64,000 nt of DNA from Gerris lacustris (taxonomy: Eukaryota; Arthropoda; Insecta; Hemiptera; Gerridae), in NCBI GenBank assembly GCA_951217055.1, contig OX578286.1, positions 4,504,033 to 4,568,032 on the forward strand. Direction: 5' to 3'. Of the stretch, positions 45,752 through 56,302 are shown in pieces (the first letter of the stretch is position 1; each line of letters opens with the position of its first letter). A model generated the notes under the pieces. That model saw only the letters and a program-made list of their open reading frames with translations. It did not search any database and was not told where the DNA came from. The translations under genes and the position numbers were made by a program.

Positions 45752-47672
45752 CTGTTTACTGTTTTAGTTCTACTCCTAAGTCCTCCTAAGAAAACCTTCA
45801 ATTTGGTATACATGTTCCTTTTACTAATACTCAGGCACTCAGGCTAAGTTCGTTGGACAGCGTGATCCGTCCAAGAGTTTGCGCTCAACGCTCACGTAAA
45901 CGTTAGCTTCAAATGTTAAATTTGAATTTCAGGACGTAAAAAGATTCTATCATGACCTATTCGATGAGACGTTTTTTTTACAAATAACATTTTTTATTAA
46001 AACCAACAGCGACACCGCTATGAATTAATAAAGATCGTTAAAACTATATTAAAGTGGACATAAACGTTTAAAATAGAGAGCACAACGTTTTTACCCATAT
46101 CTTCCGTTCTAACGTAACGATTTTAATTAAACTTTATATACATCGCCTATAGCACTACTAAAACAGGCATGTAAAATTTCAACTTGATACAAGTAGAAGT
46201 TATTGCGTAGTAAAGTGATATATTTTATAATGGTTGAAATGAATATGGTGGGAACATGATGTTATTACTCTAGGTATCCCAGGGCTTTATCATTGAAGCG
46301 AGCGTAATCCAATACATTTTATATATCGTTGGTCGGCGAACAATACCGCCTAACTACAAAAATCAAACTTTTCAGGAGGAACAAAAAACTGAATTACTTT
46401 ATGATGTCTGGAGATATTTTTGCAAAACTTAATATATGCACTAATTAACTATTAATTCATGTATTTATTAAAAAAGAAGATATATTGTTTTAATAATTTA
46501 GAAAATACTGCACATAGGCGGTATTGCCATCAATTAGCAACGCCAAAAACGAAGATAAGCGGAATTAGAATGAACATTAATACATCAATAACAAGCTATA
46601 ATCTACGGAAATACTTTTTTAAAAAAACACCAATGAACTTTACATAAAAAGAGTTTAATGTTAAATAAACATAAAAAAATAAAAAAAATACAGTGTGTTT
46701 ATCTATAAAAAAGGGAATGTGGATACAAAAATTGAAAATAAAAACAAAGTGGTTTAACTAGAAATATTTCTCAATACTTATTACCTTAAATTAGGAACTT
46801 TTAAGAACTGCCTAACTAGCATGCCTTTTTTACATTGTCAGTTAAAGCATGATGTTATACAATTATAATCTTGAAATGAGCTATCTAGATTAAAAGCGTA
46901 AATATCCTTAAAAAATAAATAAATAATATACATCATTACCATAATAATAAAAATAATAACAATACGTAAAATTCAGGCACTTTAGGAAGAATGCTGCCCT
47001 TAAAATTATAATTATAACAAAACAAGTACAATAAATAGAATTTGTTTAATTTTGACTAAATTTCGCTTTTTAAAATTAGCACTTTAAGGTTACTGAACAC
47101 TAGAAATATATTATCACATAAAGTTATACAAATTAGAGAACTATAAAATTATTTTCCTTAATGATGGCTAAAATAATAAAATTTGTTTAGTTTTATTATA
47201 CATATATCACAAATTGAACACATCAAGGATTAAATCACAATAAAAGTTTTAGTTGAGAGTACTAAAATTACTTTCTTAAAAACTATGTATATTTTAAATA
47301 TTTCTTTTTTTAAAGTTGTGGCTGCATTTACTTTTTAAATTTGCCCTTGAAGGTTTATTTAGGAACATTAGGGACAATATCACAATACATCTAAACACTT
47401 TTCTTACAAACTATATGTCTAAAATATAATTTTAGTTGTACATTATAGGGAGATAATTTACAATTGGCTTAAGTCACAAAATGTATAATAATAATATCAC
47501 AATAAAATGTTATTTTAATTAAAGAACCTTAAAGTGAAATTTTGTTCTTAAAACCAGGCATGTCTTAAGTAAGGAATTAATTCGTAATCATAATTTTTTT
47601 TTTTCATTTTCATCAAGTCTTATCTCTTATCCCTCTGATTTAAGGTTATAAATTCAAATTGATTTTTCTTTT

Positions 47673-50042
47673 TTAGATGTGAATAAGTGCGTCGTAAAAT
47701 GGATGACAATCTTGAGGAATTACTTTTTTCAGGTCTTGCAAATCTTTCCATTTTCTTTCCGATATTCTTCGTGGGGATGAATATAGTTGAGGGAATTCAG
47801 AAATTGGTGAAAAGTATTTCATTTTCCGCGGTCTCGGAAGAGGGTTGTAAGCACTCTTGAAATCGTGCAATTTTACTTGTATTTCTCCTGTCGGGATATA
47901 TTTAATAGCTCTAATGTCAGTAACGGTAGGATCCCCAACTTTCTTTCCTGGGCGAATGGATGGGTACATCATTGTTTTTGGATCGGAGTATTTTTTAAAG
48001 AATGAGTATTGTAGACATTTTGCCTCGTATGGAAAAGGGTGTTTTCTGGATTCCTTGGTTGCTGTTACATACTGGCTTGGAAGAAATATTTCTTTATTCT
48101 TTAGTGCTCTTTCTATCATGCTATGCACGGAGTCACACTCCATTTGAGTGTGACCTTTGACTAAAAATTTTTGCTCCACAGTAATATTCCTTGTCATACT
48201 AAGATGAAGTAAGGCGTTGGAGATAATTGCATTTCGGTTTTGATAACCGCATCCATCTGACCAGAGAATGATGGGTTTAGGATCTTCATCAAGAAGTTTA
48301 TTCAACGTGTCGAGGACGCAGGAAGCAAAAGTTGATGCTTCTAAGTCAGCTGCGGACTCATCGAACCAGTAGCAAATTACCTCTTTCGTGTCCAAATTGT
48401 ACATTGTAAAATTGTGCACATTAAGTTTCGTCTTATAATATTGTGCACTTGCATTAATTGATGGAGCTAACTTAACAGCTTGTAGGTCTGATGTAAAAAC
48501 GTGAATTTTTTTAGTCTTAGCCAGTGCTTTATCACTCTCTTTTTCCAAACGGGCATTATCTTTGGCTGATCTGTGCTGGACAAATTCTTCATCGGTAATA
48601 TTTCCAACTTCATGACTACAGCAAGTATCGCATTTATCTTTTTTTGGCTGATAAAGTGCAAGATTTAATTCATCAAACACTTTTTTAAAAACACGGATGC
48701 TAACACATAAATCTTGCCATTTTATTTCATCGTGCTCTTTACATTTGTTTTTATAAATATCGTACAACTCCTGTAAGGAGTGTATTACAGGTTCAAGATA
48801 GAGACGAGTAGTGGAAAGTCTGCAGTAATGAGACGGCAATTTTGCCAAGCTATTAAAAAAGTTGTGAACAAACTCATTTGCCATCGGCCTTTTGGACACT
48901 GATTTTCTACTGCTACGCGTAACAGACTCCTTAGGTGCCATACCCAAAGACGTTTGCTCTTTCACTAATGATTTTATATCATCTGTTGTTTGTTCCAGGT
49001 CTCCTGTTCTTGAGTTATTATTCCCAATCCAATATCTTATCGTCCATTGTTTTATTCCAAAGGTTTGGAGGAACATAGCCTGACAAACTTGCAGCCTCCT
49101 GCCTTCTATCATAAAGTGATATTTTAAAGTATTTTTTCGCTTTGAGTTTTGATCAACAGTTTTACGCTGAACTGGGCAACACTCAACCATATTTGCTAAA
49201 TATACTTTACGTTGATCCCAATTCATGCGCTTCCAATAATTGTGGAACAGTTTTCTGCGCATTTCTTCTGATACAAGATTACATTGGCGGATAGCTGAAG
49301 TTGCACATTTTTTAGAAGAACAAGTTGGACCCATTATTCTTTTTTGATGCGGATTATCGTGAAAAACACGCCCTTCTTTGGTTCTTCTATAACCAATATA
49401 GTCTTCGCCTGTCATCCTAAGAGCCTTGTTCCTATGTTTTTTCCATGACATTGGGTCTCCTTTCCTTTTTTGACCTCCTGAGGGTTCATCGACTTCAGTT
49501 GACATAATTGATGATCTTTCAGATTCAGATAACAAACCTTCAGGTTTTTCAAACGACGTACTTTCAATTTCATCACACAAAATATAATCAAAATCTTGAC
49601 CTTCTTGGTTTGAAGTTTCTAATGAATTACGAGTAGTCGGTTCACTCAGTAGACTTGTATTATTTAATGTGAAGGTCATTTCAATATCATCCAAATCTGT
49701 ATAATGCTTTTTGTTTAATGAAATATCGTTAAAGTCTTCGCCATAATAAGTTTGAAAATCAATGCTGTCAACATCATCTATTTTATTAGATTCCGTAAAC
49801 GATGTTACTGAAAGTGGAAGAGATAATACTTGTTCATCATTATTTAGGAATATAGTTAATTGATCAGAGTTACAAAGTTGATTTATTTGTATAAGATCAG
49901 AAGATTTTTTTTCTGCAACTTCATCTGCTGATACAGAAGGTTGTAAAGTGCTTGTATCATGACTTGCAACTATGTTCTCTGCCACCGCTGTCATCGTCTT
50001 TTCAATGGCCATTCTGACCATCTTTTTTCCCCGCGACAACAT
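47673..50042 (-). CDS. Putative RNase H-fold transposase (DUF7869-like)
   Basis: A 789-residue frame starting at the ATG at 50042. The frame opens 13 codons earlier, but the sequence 'ttgttttag' just upstream looks like a splice acceptor, and the internal ATG has the better context. The N-terminal third is acidic and low-complexity. A basic patch follows (GGQKRKGDPMSWKKHRNKAL), then a Cys/His-containing segment (CSSKKCATSAIRQC; CDTCCSH). The C-terminal half has VFTSDLQAVKL, LWSDGCGYQNRNAI and KGHTQMECDSVHSMIE, the three acidic blocks of an RNase H-like domain found in many invertebrate proteins of unknown function (I believe labelled DUF7869). It lies alone between TIRs, so it is the likely transposase of this element, cutting and joining element ends in the nucleus. 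The frame is intact. The family link is from memory; the TIR context is seen directly. Confidence 0.75.
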   Translation of the reverse strand: MLSRGKKMVRMAIEKTMTAVAENIVASHDTSTLQPSVSADEVAEKKSSDLIQINQLCNSDQLTIFLNNDEQVLSLPLSVTSFTESNKIDDVDSIDFQTYYGEDFNDISLNKKHYTDLDDIEMTFTLNNTSLLSEPTTRNSLETSNQEGQDFDYILCDEIESTSFEKPEGLLSESERSSIMSTEVDEPSGGQKRKGDPMSWKKHRNKALRMTGEDYIGYRRTKEGRVFHDNPHQKRIMGPTCSSKKCATSAIRQCNLVSEEMRRKLFHNYWKRMNWDQRKVYLANMVECCPVQRKTVDQNSKRKNTLKYHFMIEGRRLQVCQAMFLQTFGIKQWTIRYWIGNNNSRTGDLEQTTDDIKSLVKEQTSLGMAPKESVTRSSRKSVSKRPMANEFVHNFFNSLAKLPSHYCRLSTTRLYLEPVIHSLQELYDIYKNKCKEHDEIKWQDLCVSIRVFKKVFDELNLALYQPKKDKCDTCCSHEVGNITDEEFVQHRSAKDNARLEKESDKALAKTKKIHVFTSDLQAVKLAPSINASAQYYKTKLNVHNFTMYNLDTKEVICYWFDESAADLEASTFASCVLDTLNKLLDEDPKPIILWSDGCGYQNRNAIISNALLHLSMTRNITVEQKFLVKGHTQMECDSVHSMIERALKNKEIFLPSQYVTATKESRKHPFPYEAKCLQYSFFKKYSDPKTMMYPSIRPGKKVGDPTVTDIRAIKYIPTGEIQVKLHDFKSAYNPLPRPRKMKYFSPISEFPQLYSSPRRISERKWKDLQDLKKVIPQDCHPFYDALIHI

Positions 50043-50081
50043 TTTTTTTTCTGTTCTAAAACAAAACCCCAAACAAAACAA

Positions 50082-50639
50082 TTTTAAAAGTTTATAATTT
50101 ACGTTAACATTATTTCACCGTTGATCGTGAATATAGCCAGCAAGGCTCCTTCTATTAATTTTTTGTGTTCAATCACTCTAAGAGACACTTAAACGGATTA
50201 TTAATAATAATTTTATCTCGTTTCCTAAACACAAAACGGCATTAATAAATAAATATTAGCTGTAAAATTGATGCGCCTATCATAGTCAATTATTCGTATT
50301 CTAATAACGCCTATCTGCATTAGTGAAAAAACCATTTCTTCTAATACCGCTTAAGTACGTATGATGTATGATCTAATACCACCTATCTACAAACCATCAA
50401 TTAACCTCTTATTTTACTGAAATAGCGATCTTTATTTACTTTAATAAACATACTGCCTTGAGCAGGAGGTACGTTTTAATCGATATACAAATTTTTAGTA
50501 AGATTTAATAAGTTTCTTAAAAGAAATATTAAAAAAATGTAAGTACTTACCAACAGCGTGTCGTCTCCCTGCACAATTCTATAGAAGACTAGTAGATGCG
50601 CGGTATTACTGCTTGGACTGAGATACGCGGGATTGCTTC
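50082..50639. promoter_or_regulatory. Upstream region of the transposase gene with repeated AATACC-type motifs
   Basis: The motif 'aataccRccta' or its complement recurs in the TIRs, at about 46515 and at about 50340-50390 and 50600. Such subterminal clusters are typical transposase-binding sites; function here is inferred. The promoter itself is not identifiable. Confidence 0.4.
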
Positions 50640-51259
50640 TTTATGTATGTATCGTAGGTCCAAAATTACTCTAAACAATAAACTTCTAATCTACAACACA
50701 ATTTTAAAACCAGCTTGGACTTACGGTCTGGAGGTTTGGGGTAGCACCAAGCCTTCCAACTCCCGTCGACTTCAAACTCTTCAATCCAAAATCCTCAGGA
50801 AAATTACCGATGCTCCTTTTTATGTATCCAACCTCACCCTCCACAATGATCTTAATGTTCCATTTGTCCGTGACCTATCAATATCCCGATATCAAAAATT
50901 CCATCAGTCCTTATCCGATCACCCCAATCCTTTAGTAGAACTTCTTTCTTCCCAAACCATCCCAGATAACCCACTTCGCCGCCTTAGGAGGCAGTGGCCT
51001 AGAGATTTGCTTAACTTGTAATAATATAATTATTATATTATTATTATTATTATTATTCTTTCCATATTATTATAAAATTATTTATTGTTATATTCTCAAA
51101 TATTCACGCCAAAAGGACTAGCCAATGGACTATATCCTTTCCATGTAATTCCCCGCCCAAAAAACATCAATGTACATCAATAACACTAATAACATTAAAA
51201 TTTATGTAGTTGTGTTAGTCAATAAAAATTAATAAAAATAAAAAAAAAAAAAAAAAAAA
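50640..51259 (+). mobile_element. 5'-truncated Jockey-type LINE inside the DNA transposon
   Basis: A short C-terminal ORF2 piece is followed by an untranslated region and a poly(A) tract at 51235-51259. It inserted within the 5' flank of the transposase gene, opposite in orientation to it. Confidence 0.75.
50645..51021 (+). pseudogene. Jockey ORF2 C-terminal remnant
   Basis: About 125 residues in frame: NNKLLIYNTILKPAWTYG, EVWGSTKPSNSRRLQ, LRKITDAPFYVSN and LHNDLNVPFV, the post-RT region conserved in Jockey-clade elements. The RT catalytic motifs and endonuclease are missing. The methionine at 50596 lies in transposon DNA upstream of the junction. Confidence 0.8.
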
Positions 51260-51677
51260 TGTATACTGACATCTGTTGATTTTTCATCAAACTAATTAAC
51301 ACTTAGTTAGATCCGCCTCCGCGAGAGCTTTCCAACGATACTAAAAACTCTATATCCTAAAAATTGTAGTTAGGCGGTATTGTTTGCCGATCAACGATAT
51401 CAAGAACATAGCTTATCATGATGAGTTGATAGTTTAAGAGGAGGATTGTAATAGTGAACCGTGTAGTTGGGTAGAAGAGTACCTCTCTACATATTTCTTA
51501 ACTAACATGTCCTCCCATCTTTATCCCTACTCAAAAACTTCTGCTTGTATCAAGTTGAAATTTTACATGCCTGTTTCAATTATACTATAGAAGATGTACA
51601 TGAAAATGTTATTTAAATCGTTACATTAGAACGTAAGATATCGGTAAAAACGTTGTTTTCTCTATTTAAACGTTGGT

Positions 51678-51908
51678 ACTTCTTTAGATTGTTACTCCCC
51701 TATGTGTTTTTAGTATATAAATGACTAACTAAATATCCATTAAGACAAAGTAATGTTTAGTCCAATGTATTTTAGGACAAAGGAATATCACACTTTTGTT
51801 TTTATAAGGGGAGTAACAGTCTAAAGAAGAACATTCCATGCACCTTTTTTTAGATTGTTACTCCTCTCCGTTTTATTTATAAAGGGAGTAACAATCTAAA
51901 GAAGTGCA
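51678..51908. mobile_element. Two small MITE-like palindromes in the foldback arm
   Basis: 'cttctttagattgttactcc' (51683) pairs with 'ggagtaacagtctaaagaag' (51809), and 'tttagattgttactcctct' (51851) with 'gggagtaacaatctaaagaa' (51883). They interrupt the foldback core, which resumes at 'aaacgtttaggtctgc'. Confidence 0.7.
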
Positions 51909-52244
51909 TAAACGTTTAGGTCTGCTTTAAAAGTTTTAACGATTTTTACCACTTCATAGCAGTGTCGCTGTTGGTTTTAATAAAAAAATGTATTTGTAAA
52001 AAATGTTCGTCTCATCGAATAAGTGATGATAGAATCTTTTCCCGTTCTAAAATTCTAATTTTACGCGAGCGTTGCGTGCGAATTTTTAGACGGATAACGC
52101 TGTCAAACAAACTTAGCCTGAGAATTAGTAAAAGGAACATGTGTACCAAATTTCAACTAAATCGGTCAACTTTTAGTCAAGTTATCGTCGGACACGTAAA
52201 CGTTACTGACAGACAAACAGACAGGATGCATATTTTGTTGAATG

Positions 52245-52609
52245 TTAAGTGTAAATGGTTCTATTATATTTGCTATATTGTAGAAAATGACAAATGATAA
52301 CGCTATCAACAGACATAAGTTGCAATACTTGTAAGTCGTGCGTGTTTAGCATATTTATTCACTGCAGGTTTCCTTTACTCGGTGCCAAAGGATTTGCATT
52401 GTCTAAAATACTTATTCACCTTGAACAACACTCCCCGACACGACTTTAATTTCCTTCCGAGCTAAGCGAAGGTATTGCAACCACTTCCATCGTACTGAAG
52501 AACCAATGCTTTATGTCTTCAAATTCAAAATTTCATTGACAGACATCATGGAAAATATTTGGTCTAAAGTGTGTCTGTCGGTTTTGTCCTATAACATTTT
52601 TGCAAACAT
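52245..52609. other. No gene; partial foldback end
   Basis: 'ccttccgagctaagcgaagg' at 52455 is a diverged single end of family G; nothing else is recognised. Confidence 0.4.
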
Positions 52610-53210
52610 ACATATTATAAAAATCGGTCCAAGACAACTCAGACAAACTTTCTCATATACGAATTCATAATTACTTGGCCCAGTGTTCCATTTACTAGTT
52701 TTCGTATGTAAATTTAATTATTATTGAACATTTCATCAAAATTTATCATAAAAATAACATCTCCTGGGCGGGGAATCGAACCCGGGCTCTCTCCGTCCGC
52801 GTATTAAGCTTTTTTCTCAGGAACTAGATTTTTCCTGGGAAAACGGCTTATATCGTCAGATTCGTATTTGAATGGGCTACATTATAGAATGTTTTAATCA
52901 AAATCGTCGGAACCGTTTTCGAGAAATATTTTTTTTTCAGAGTTTTTGGGGGGTAGCGCCCCCAAATTTGGAGGTAAAATTCGTTTTTTGATTTCACATC
53001 GGGGTATGATTTTTCTGAACATGTGTGCCAAATTTCGTCAAAATCGGCCCAGTAGTTATGCTCCAGGTGTCTGCACAGACAGAAATTTTTTAAAAACCTC
53101 TTTTTTGGACTTAGAGGACCTCAAAACGTGTAAATCCATTAAAATCTCAAAATCGAATTGTCGCGCCAATACTTTCTCTTTACATGAGAAAGTAAAAAAC
53201 AATATCGGTC
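52610..53210 (+). repeat. Dispersed repeat D, copy 3 (uninterrupted)
   Basis: The most complete copy: 'acaactcagacaaac', 'acttggcccagtgttcc', the T-arm-like 'ggggaatcgaacccgggc', 'gggtagcgcccccaaatttg' and a final 'ctctttacatgagaaag'. It defines the family, about 600 bp, used here to see where other elements were inserted. Confidence 0.75.
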
Positions 53211-53336
53211 CAAGTCAAAATTCATAATTTAATTTTTTTTTAATTCATAATTACTTAGCCCAGTGTTTTCCATTTATTAGTTTACACATAAATTAGTCCA
53301 TTTATTTGTTTTATGCATTTAATTATTATTGAACAT
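53211..53336 (+). repeat. Dispersed repeat D, copy 4, left part
   Basis: It contains 'cttagcccagtgttttccat' and 'attattattgaacat', then stops at the LTR. The continuation 'aacatttcatcaaaat' is found at 62843. Confidence 0.75.
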
Positions 53337-54196
53337 TGTACTGGGGCTAGGGGTCTTATACTAAATAAAGAATAATTACTCCATAGAACGAAACATATAT
53401 AATTTTCTTATAAACTTAAAAGTATATTATTTTTATTTGACAAATGTTTAATTAATAAAAGAAACTTTATAAAATATATCTTGTTTAGTAATAGAAATCA
53501 ACTATAACTTGTATATTCAATCAACACTTTCAATTCATTACGGGTTATATTACTCTTAATTGATACATTCAATTAATTATAAGTTGGGTTATATTATACT
53601 AATTATTACTTTCATTTAATTATTAGGTATATTATATCTAGTTAATACATCCCATCATCTATTACTTTCATTATATTTAACTAAGAAAAATCAAGCATAA
53701 CACCAATATCTTTCATTATAAAACCCCCCTATATCTACCCCTTTAGTAAAACAAATGATTTAGTATTTCCAAAATATCCTAACTACTATTAATACATATA
53801 ATTAACCTAGTGTTTTGTAGCACTCGCTAACTTTCCCTTTACTATAGGTCGCCACCTACCAACCAGAGAAGGAACCAAAAAGGGGAGTAATTATAGCTCA
53901 TTTCATTTACTCACGGATACCGGGTATCAGGAAAAGTACTAATCCAATATAGTCCATACTGAGTCTCGCTCGCCTGCTCCTAGCACTTGGTATATATATA
54001 TATATGTTCACTCGCATCAATCTAGCACAAGACTGAGCTCCCGCTCTTGTCTCGGGGTGGGACGGCCGAGAATGTGCTGACCGCGCTCTGCCCCGCCTAA
54101 CTCCCACACATTTCTACTGACTCTTATTCACTTTGGATTAAATGCGAATGCATATTTACGTTTCGGGGGTCCTAGGCCGCGTTTCCCCCCATTACA
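53337..54196 (-). repeat. 3' LTR
   Basis: Second LTR, 860 bp; every corresponding position I compared is shifted by exactly 8646 relative to the other LTR, so there are no indels. Confidence 0.93.
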
Positions 54197-54207
54197 CTAC
54201 CCCCCCG
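54197..54207 (-). other. Polypurine tract
   Basis: GCGGGGGGGTAG on the minus strand abuts the 3' LTR and would prime plus-strand DNA synthesis. Interrupted by C and T near its edges. Confidence 0.7.
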
Positions 54208-54459
54208 CAAAACGAAAGTGGTGCCAATGGCAGCACTTTCAACACCCCTGAGCTGTGGGACAGTTGGAGCGTTCCTCTCTGACTGGCAGGCGCCGTTCTC
54301 TACTCCTTAACCATACTGTAACTATTACATAATTGTACAAACAGAAGTGTACATATAAACCTAAACAGAACAAGTAAAACTGATAGCAAATATATATACA
54401 AATAACTTAAACCTAGCGAATGTTCACACATTCTTAGTGTCTCTGTTTTCCGATCGGTG

Positions 54460-56298
54460 TCACGGATCCTCCGGGCAACTGCGAGGGTAACACACTGGAA
54501 AGGGGGTCGGGGTGGCTTGTAATTCCGTCGTGGTTCCTTCCGCCTCGGTGGCTGTGGTCTCCCGGGGCCGGGAACATCGGCGGTACATCCAGAATCCAAC
54601 GACTACAACAACTATCAGCGTGAAAGCTAGAGTCCCACCGCTACTGCCGTAAAGAATATACCGCCGCCTCTGGTCTAAGTGGTCGTGCAGATTTCTCGAT
54701 TCCCTCTCTAAGATGTCTAGAGGAACCTCCAGGTCTGCGTAGGGTCCCCGTTTTACCTCCCCCAGTTGATGTAGCTTCTCTAACAAAGCTCGCTCCTGCT
54801 CCCCATGTATTAACGAGTGGTTGAGGGTAGGAGGAATTTTCAATTCTTCTTTGGCGAACTCCCCCGCATGGCTGGGGATTACCGCTGTACTACTTCCTTG
54901 CCAATTGGGGTATAGCTGGTAGTGCGATGTGCGCACTGCACACATCTTGGCCAGATGCATGGAACCATGCCCGGCCAAAGTCATCTCCTTGGTGGTAGTG
55001 GTGCCATTTTCAGCTCGGCAGCTAACAACTGCTAGCGTGGGGGAGGGTAGACTGTAGACCCAGGAACTGCTCCTGGTATCTGGGATCCAGTACGGGACCC
55101 ACTCGCTGAGAAGCACCAATTGATTGCAACTTGTTAGTGCGCTTAATCTTTTCCCAAAATATAGCTGGCTTTCGCAGGTCTCATATTCTCTTTTGAAGAT
55201 GGGGAATGCTGAGGGACATAGAGTTATCGATCCCGTCCTACAAGAGGTATATTGTTCCTGAGGTAGGAAGGCATAGCCATCCCTCTCCTTGTTGACTATC
55301 ATATATTCTACACTGGTCCGCACTACCACTGTTCGTTTAATGTCTTTCCGATATATCGGGAACTCACGCACTCTATACAGATCGAATAGGCGGTGGGTGG
55401 TAACAAGGGGTACGCTTAACATGATGTACAGACGGCCCTTTTCGGGGGCAGCAAAAGCACTTACTTCACATACGTCATAATATTGGTATATCTCCTCTAC
55501 GGTAAGTTTGGACATTATCCCTAATCCTTCGGGTAGGTGGGCGACTATATTGGTGAGTATAGCAAGCAACTCGAGAGGGGGTATTATAGTCGAACTGAGC
55601 CTACCTAGAGCTACTACTTCTAAGGCACCCCTGAGTTTCCCTAGTTCATATTTAGTTTGTCCTATCATGAACTCTAAGTTTCTAAAACATGTCGTTATAT
55701 TGACGTAATTTTCTAATATAGTTAAATGGTCCGTGAGAGCTTTGTGTGCGGTTATCGACAAATTTATATGTTCCTGCAGAGTCTCTGAAAGTAAGAACAA
55801 CTTCCTCGTTGCGTCCTCCGCGCGTAGTCCTAATTTACGACTAACACTAATTTGCCGGTCTAACAAGTGGATGATTTCATCCTGATGAGTTTCCAATTCC
55901 TCTAAATCTGTCGCTACGCGCCCTAGCTCCTCCTCCGTCGCCGTGCCGAATAAAGCTTGAAGGGCATACCCCCCCATATTAATCAGGCCCCTCTTGACTC
56001 GACGCGTGGGTAACACTTGCACTAGTTCCTCCGCATACCCTCGTACTTCCTCCATAGCTTGGGTCACACGCCGGAGTTCACCTGCTAGCATTAAGTCGGT
56101 CGTCGCCCCGTTCATCCTTTGTTCCTCTAAGGTTATTCGTACTCCTTCTAGACTTCGGGAGAGCACGTCAAGATCTTCTCTGTATCCTTCTACTCTTAGT
56201 TCTGTTATTACCCTCCACTGGCCTCCGACAACCAGTGCTTGGCCTAGCGGTAAGAAGGCTAGTCCTTCTCTTACCTCTCCCCCTGTAACATAGAGCAT
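54460..56298 (-). CDS. env: Envelope protein, insect F-like
   Basis: 612 residues, starting five bases after the pol stop. RVKR at residues 100-103 is a furin-type cleavage site, followed at once by a glycine-rich, hydrophobic fusion-peptide-like segment (residues 104-119, GLINMGG ... LFGT), an arrangement shared with baculovirus F and errantivirus envelopes. Heptad-like helices follow (about 120-190), then cysteine-containing ectodomain. A membrane anchor lies at about 552-573 (GGTLAFTLIVVVVVGF), with a short Cys- and Pro-rich tail. No clear signal peptide lies at the annotated start; see the splice acceptor at 56282. The frame is intact. Its role would be membrane fusion and cell-to-cell spread; whether it works in this insect is not known. 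Confidence 0.9.
   Translation of the reverse strand: MLYVTGGEVREGLAFLPLGQALVVGGQWRVITELRVEGYREDLDVLSRSLEGVRITLEEQRMNGATTDLMLAGELRRVTQAMEEVRGYAEELVQVLPTRRVKRGLINMGGYALQALFGTATEEELGRVATDLEELETHQDEIIHLLDRQISVSRKLGLRAEDATRKLFLLSETLQEHINLSITAHKALTDHLTILENYVNITTCFRNLEFMIGQTKYELGKLRGALEVVALGRLSSTIIPPLELLAILTNIVAHLPEGLGIMSKLTVEEIYQYYDVCEVSAFAAPEKGRLYIMLSVPLVTTHRLFDLYRVREFPIYRKDIKRTVVVRTSVEYMIVNKERDGYAFLPQEQYTSCRTGSITLCPSAFPIFKREYETCESQLYFGKRLSALTSCNQLVLLSEWVPYWIPDTRSSSWVYSLPSPTLAVVSCRAENGTTTTKEMTLAGHGSMHLAKMCAVRTSHYQLYPNWQGSSTAVIPSHAGEFAKEELKIPPTLNHSLIHGEQERALLEKLHQLGEVKRGPYADLEVPLDILERESRNLHDHLDQRRRYILYGSSGGTLAFTLIVVVVVGFWMYRRCSRPRETTATEAEGTTTELQATPTPFPVCYPRSCPEDP
56282..56286 (-). promoter_or_regulatory. 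Candidate splice acceptor for env mRNA
   Basis: Read on the minus strand, a pyrimidine-rich 'ttctatgctctatgttacag' ends in AG at 56283-56284, five codons into the env frame. Errantiviral env is made from spliced RNA, and the first env residues have no signal peptide, so the real N-terminus may come from an upstream exon. Inference. Confidence 0.45.
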
Positions 56299-56302
56299 AG
56301 AA

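Larger units (their letters stand above)
46327..51396 (-). mobile_element. Complete 5.07-kb DNA transposon with TIRs and ATAT duplication
   Basis: Inverted ends of about 33 bp with two mismatches: 46327-46359 begins CGTTGGTCGGCGAACAATAC and 51364-51396 is its complement (CGTTGATCGGCAAACAATAC read inwards). ATAT lies on both sides (46323-46326, 51397-51400). The flanks match the interior of the large foldback, and an uninterrupted relative exists at about 11020-11050. The cargo is one long gene on the minus strand plus an inserted Jockey-type fragment. The superfamily is uncertain. Confidence 0.82.
42094..52244. mobile_element. Large foldback element hosting several nested insertions
   Basis: Left end 'gcatcctgtctgtctgtctg' preceded by 'cattcaataaagtat' (42094), right end 'acaggatgcatattttgttg' then 'aatg' (52244). 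The arms contain the core 'aaaaccaacagcgacaccgc' (about 45998) and its complement (about 51961), 'ttcgttggac', and 'acaggcatgtaaaatttcaa' (46164) against 'ttgaaattttacatgcctgt' (51555). Removing the insertions at 42226-42887, 42890-45751 (plus one duplicate) and 46327-51396 leaves two arms and a small loop. A half copy lies at 11880-13768. Confidence 0.7.

Noticed and set aside
48467..48661. Short minus-strand frame inside the transposase gene
   Set aside because: Out-of-frame shadow of the 789-residue gene.
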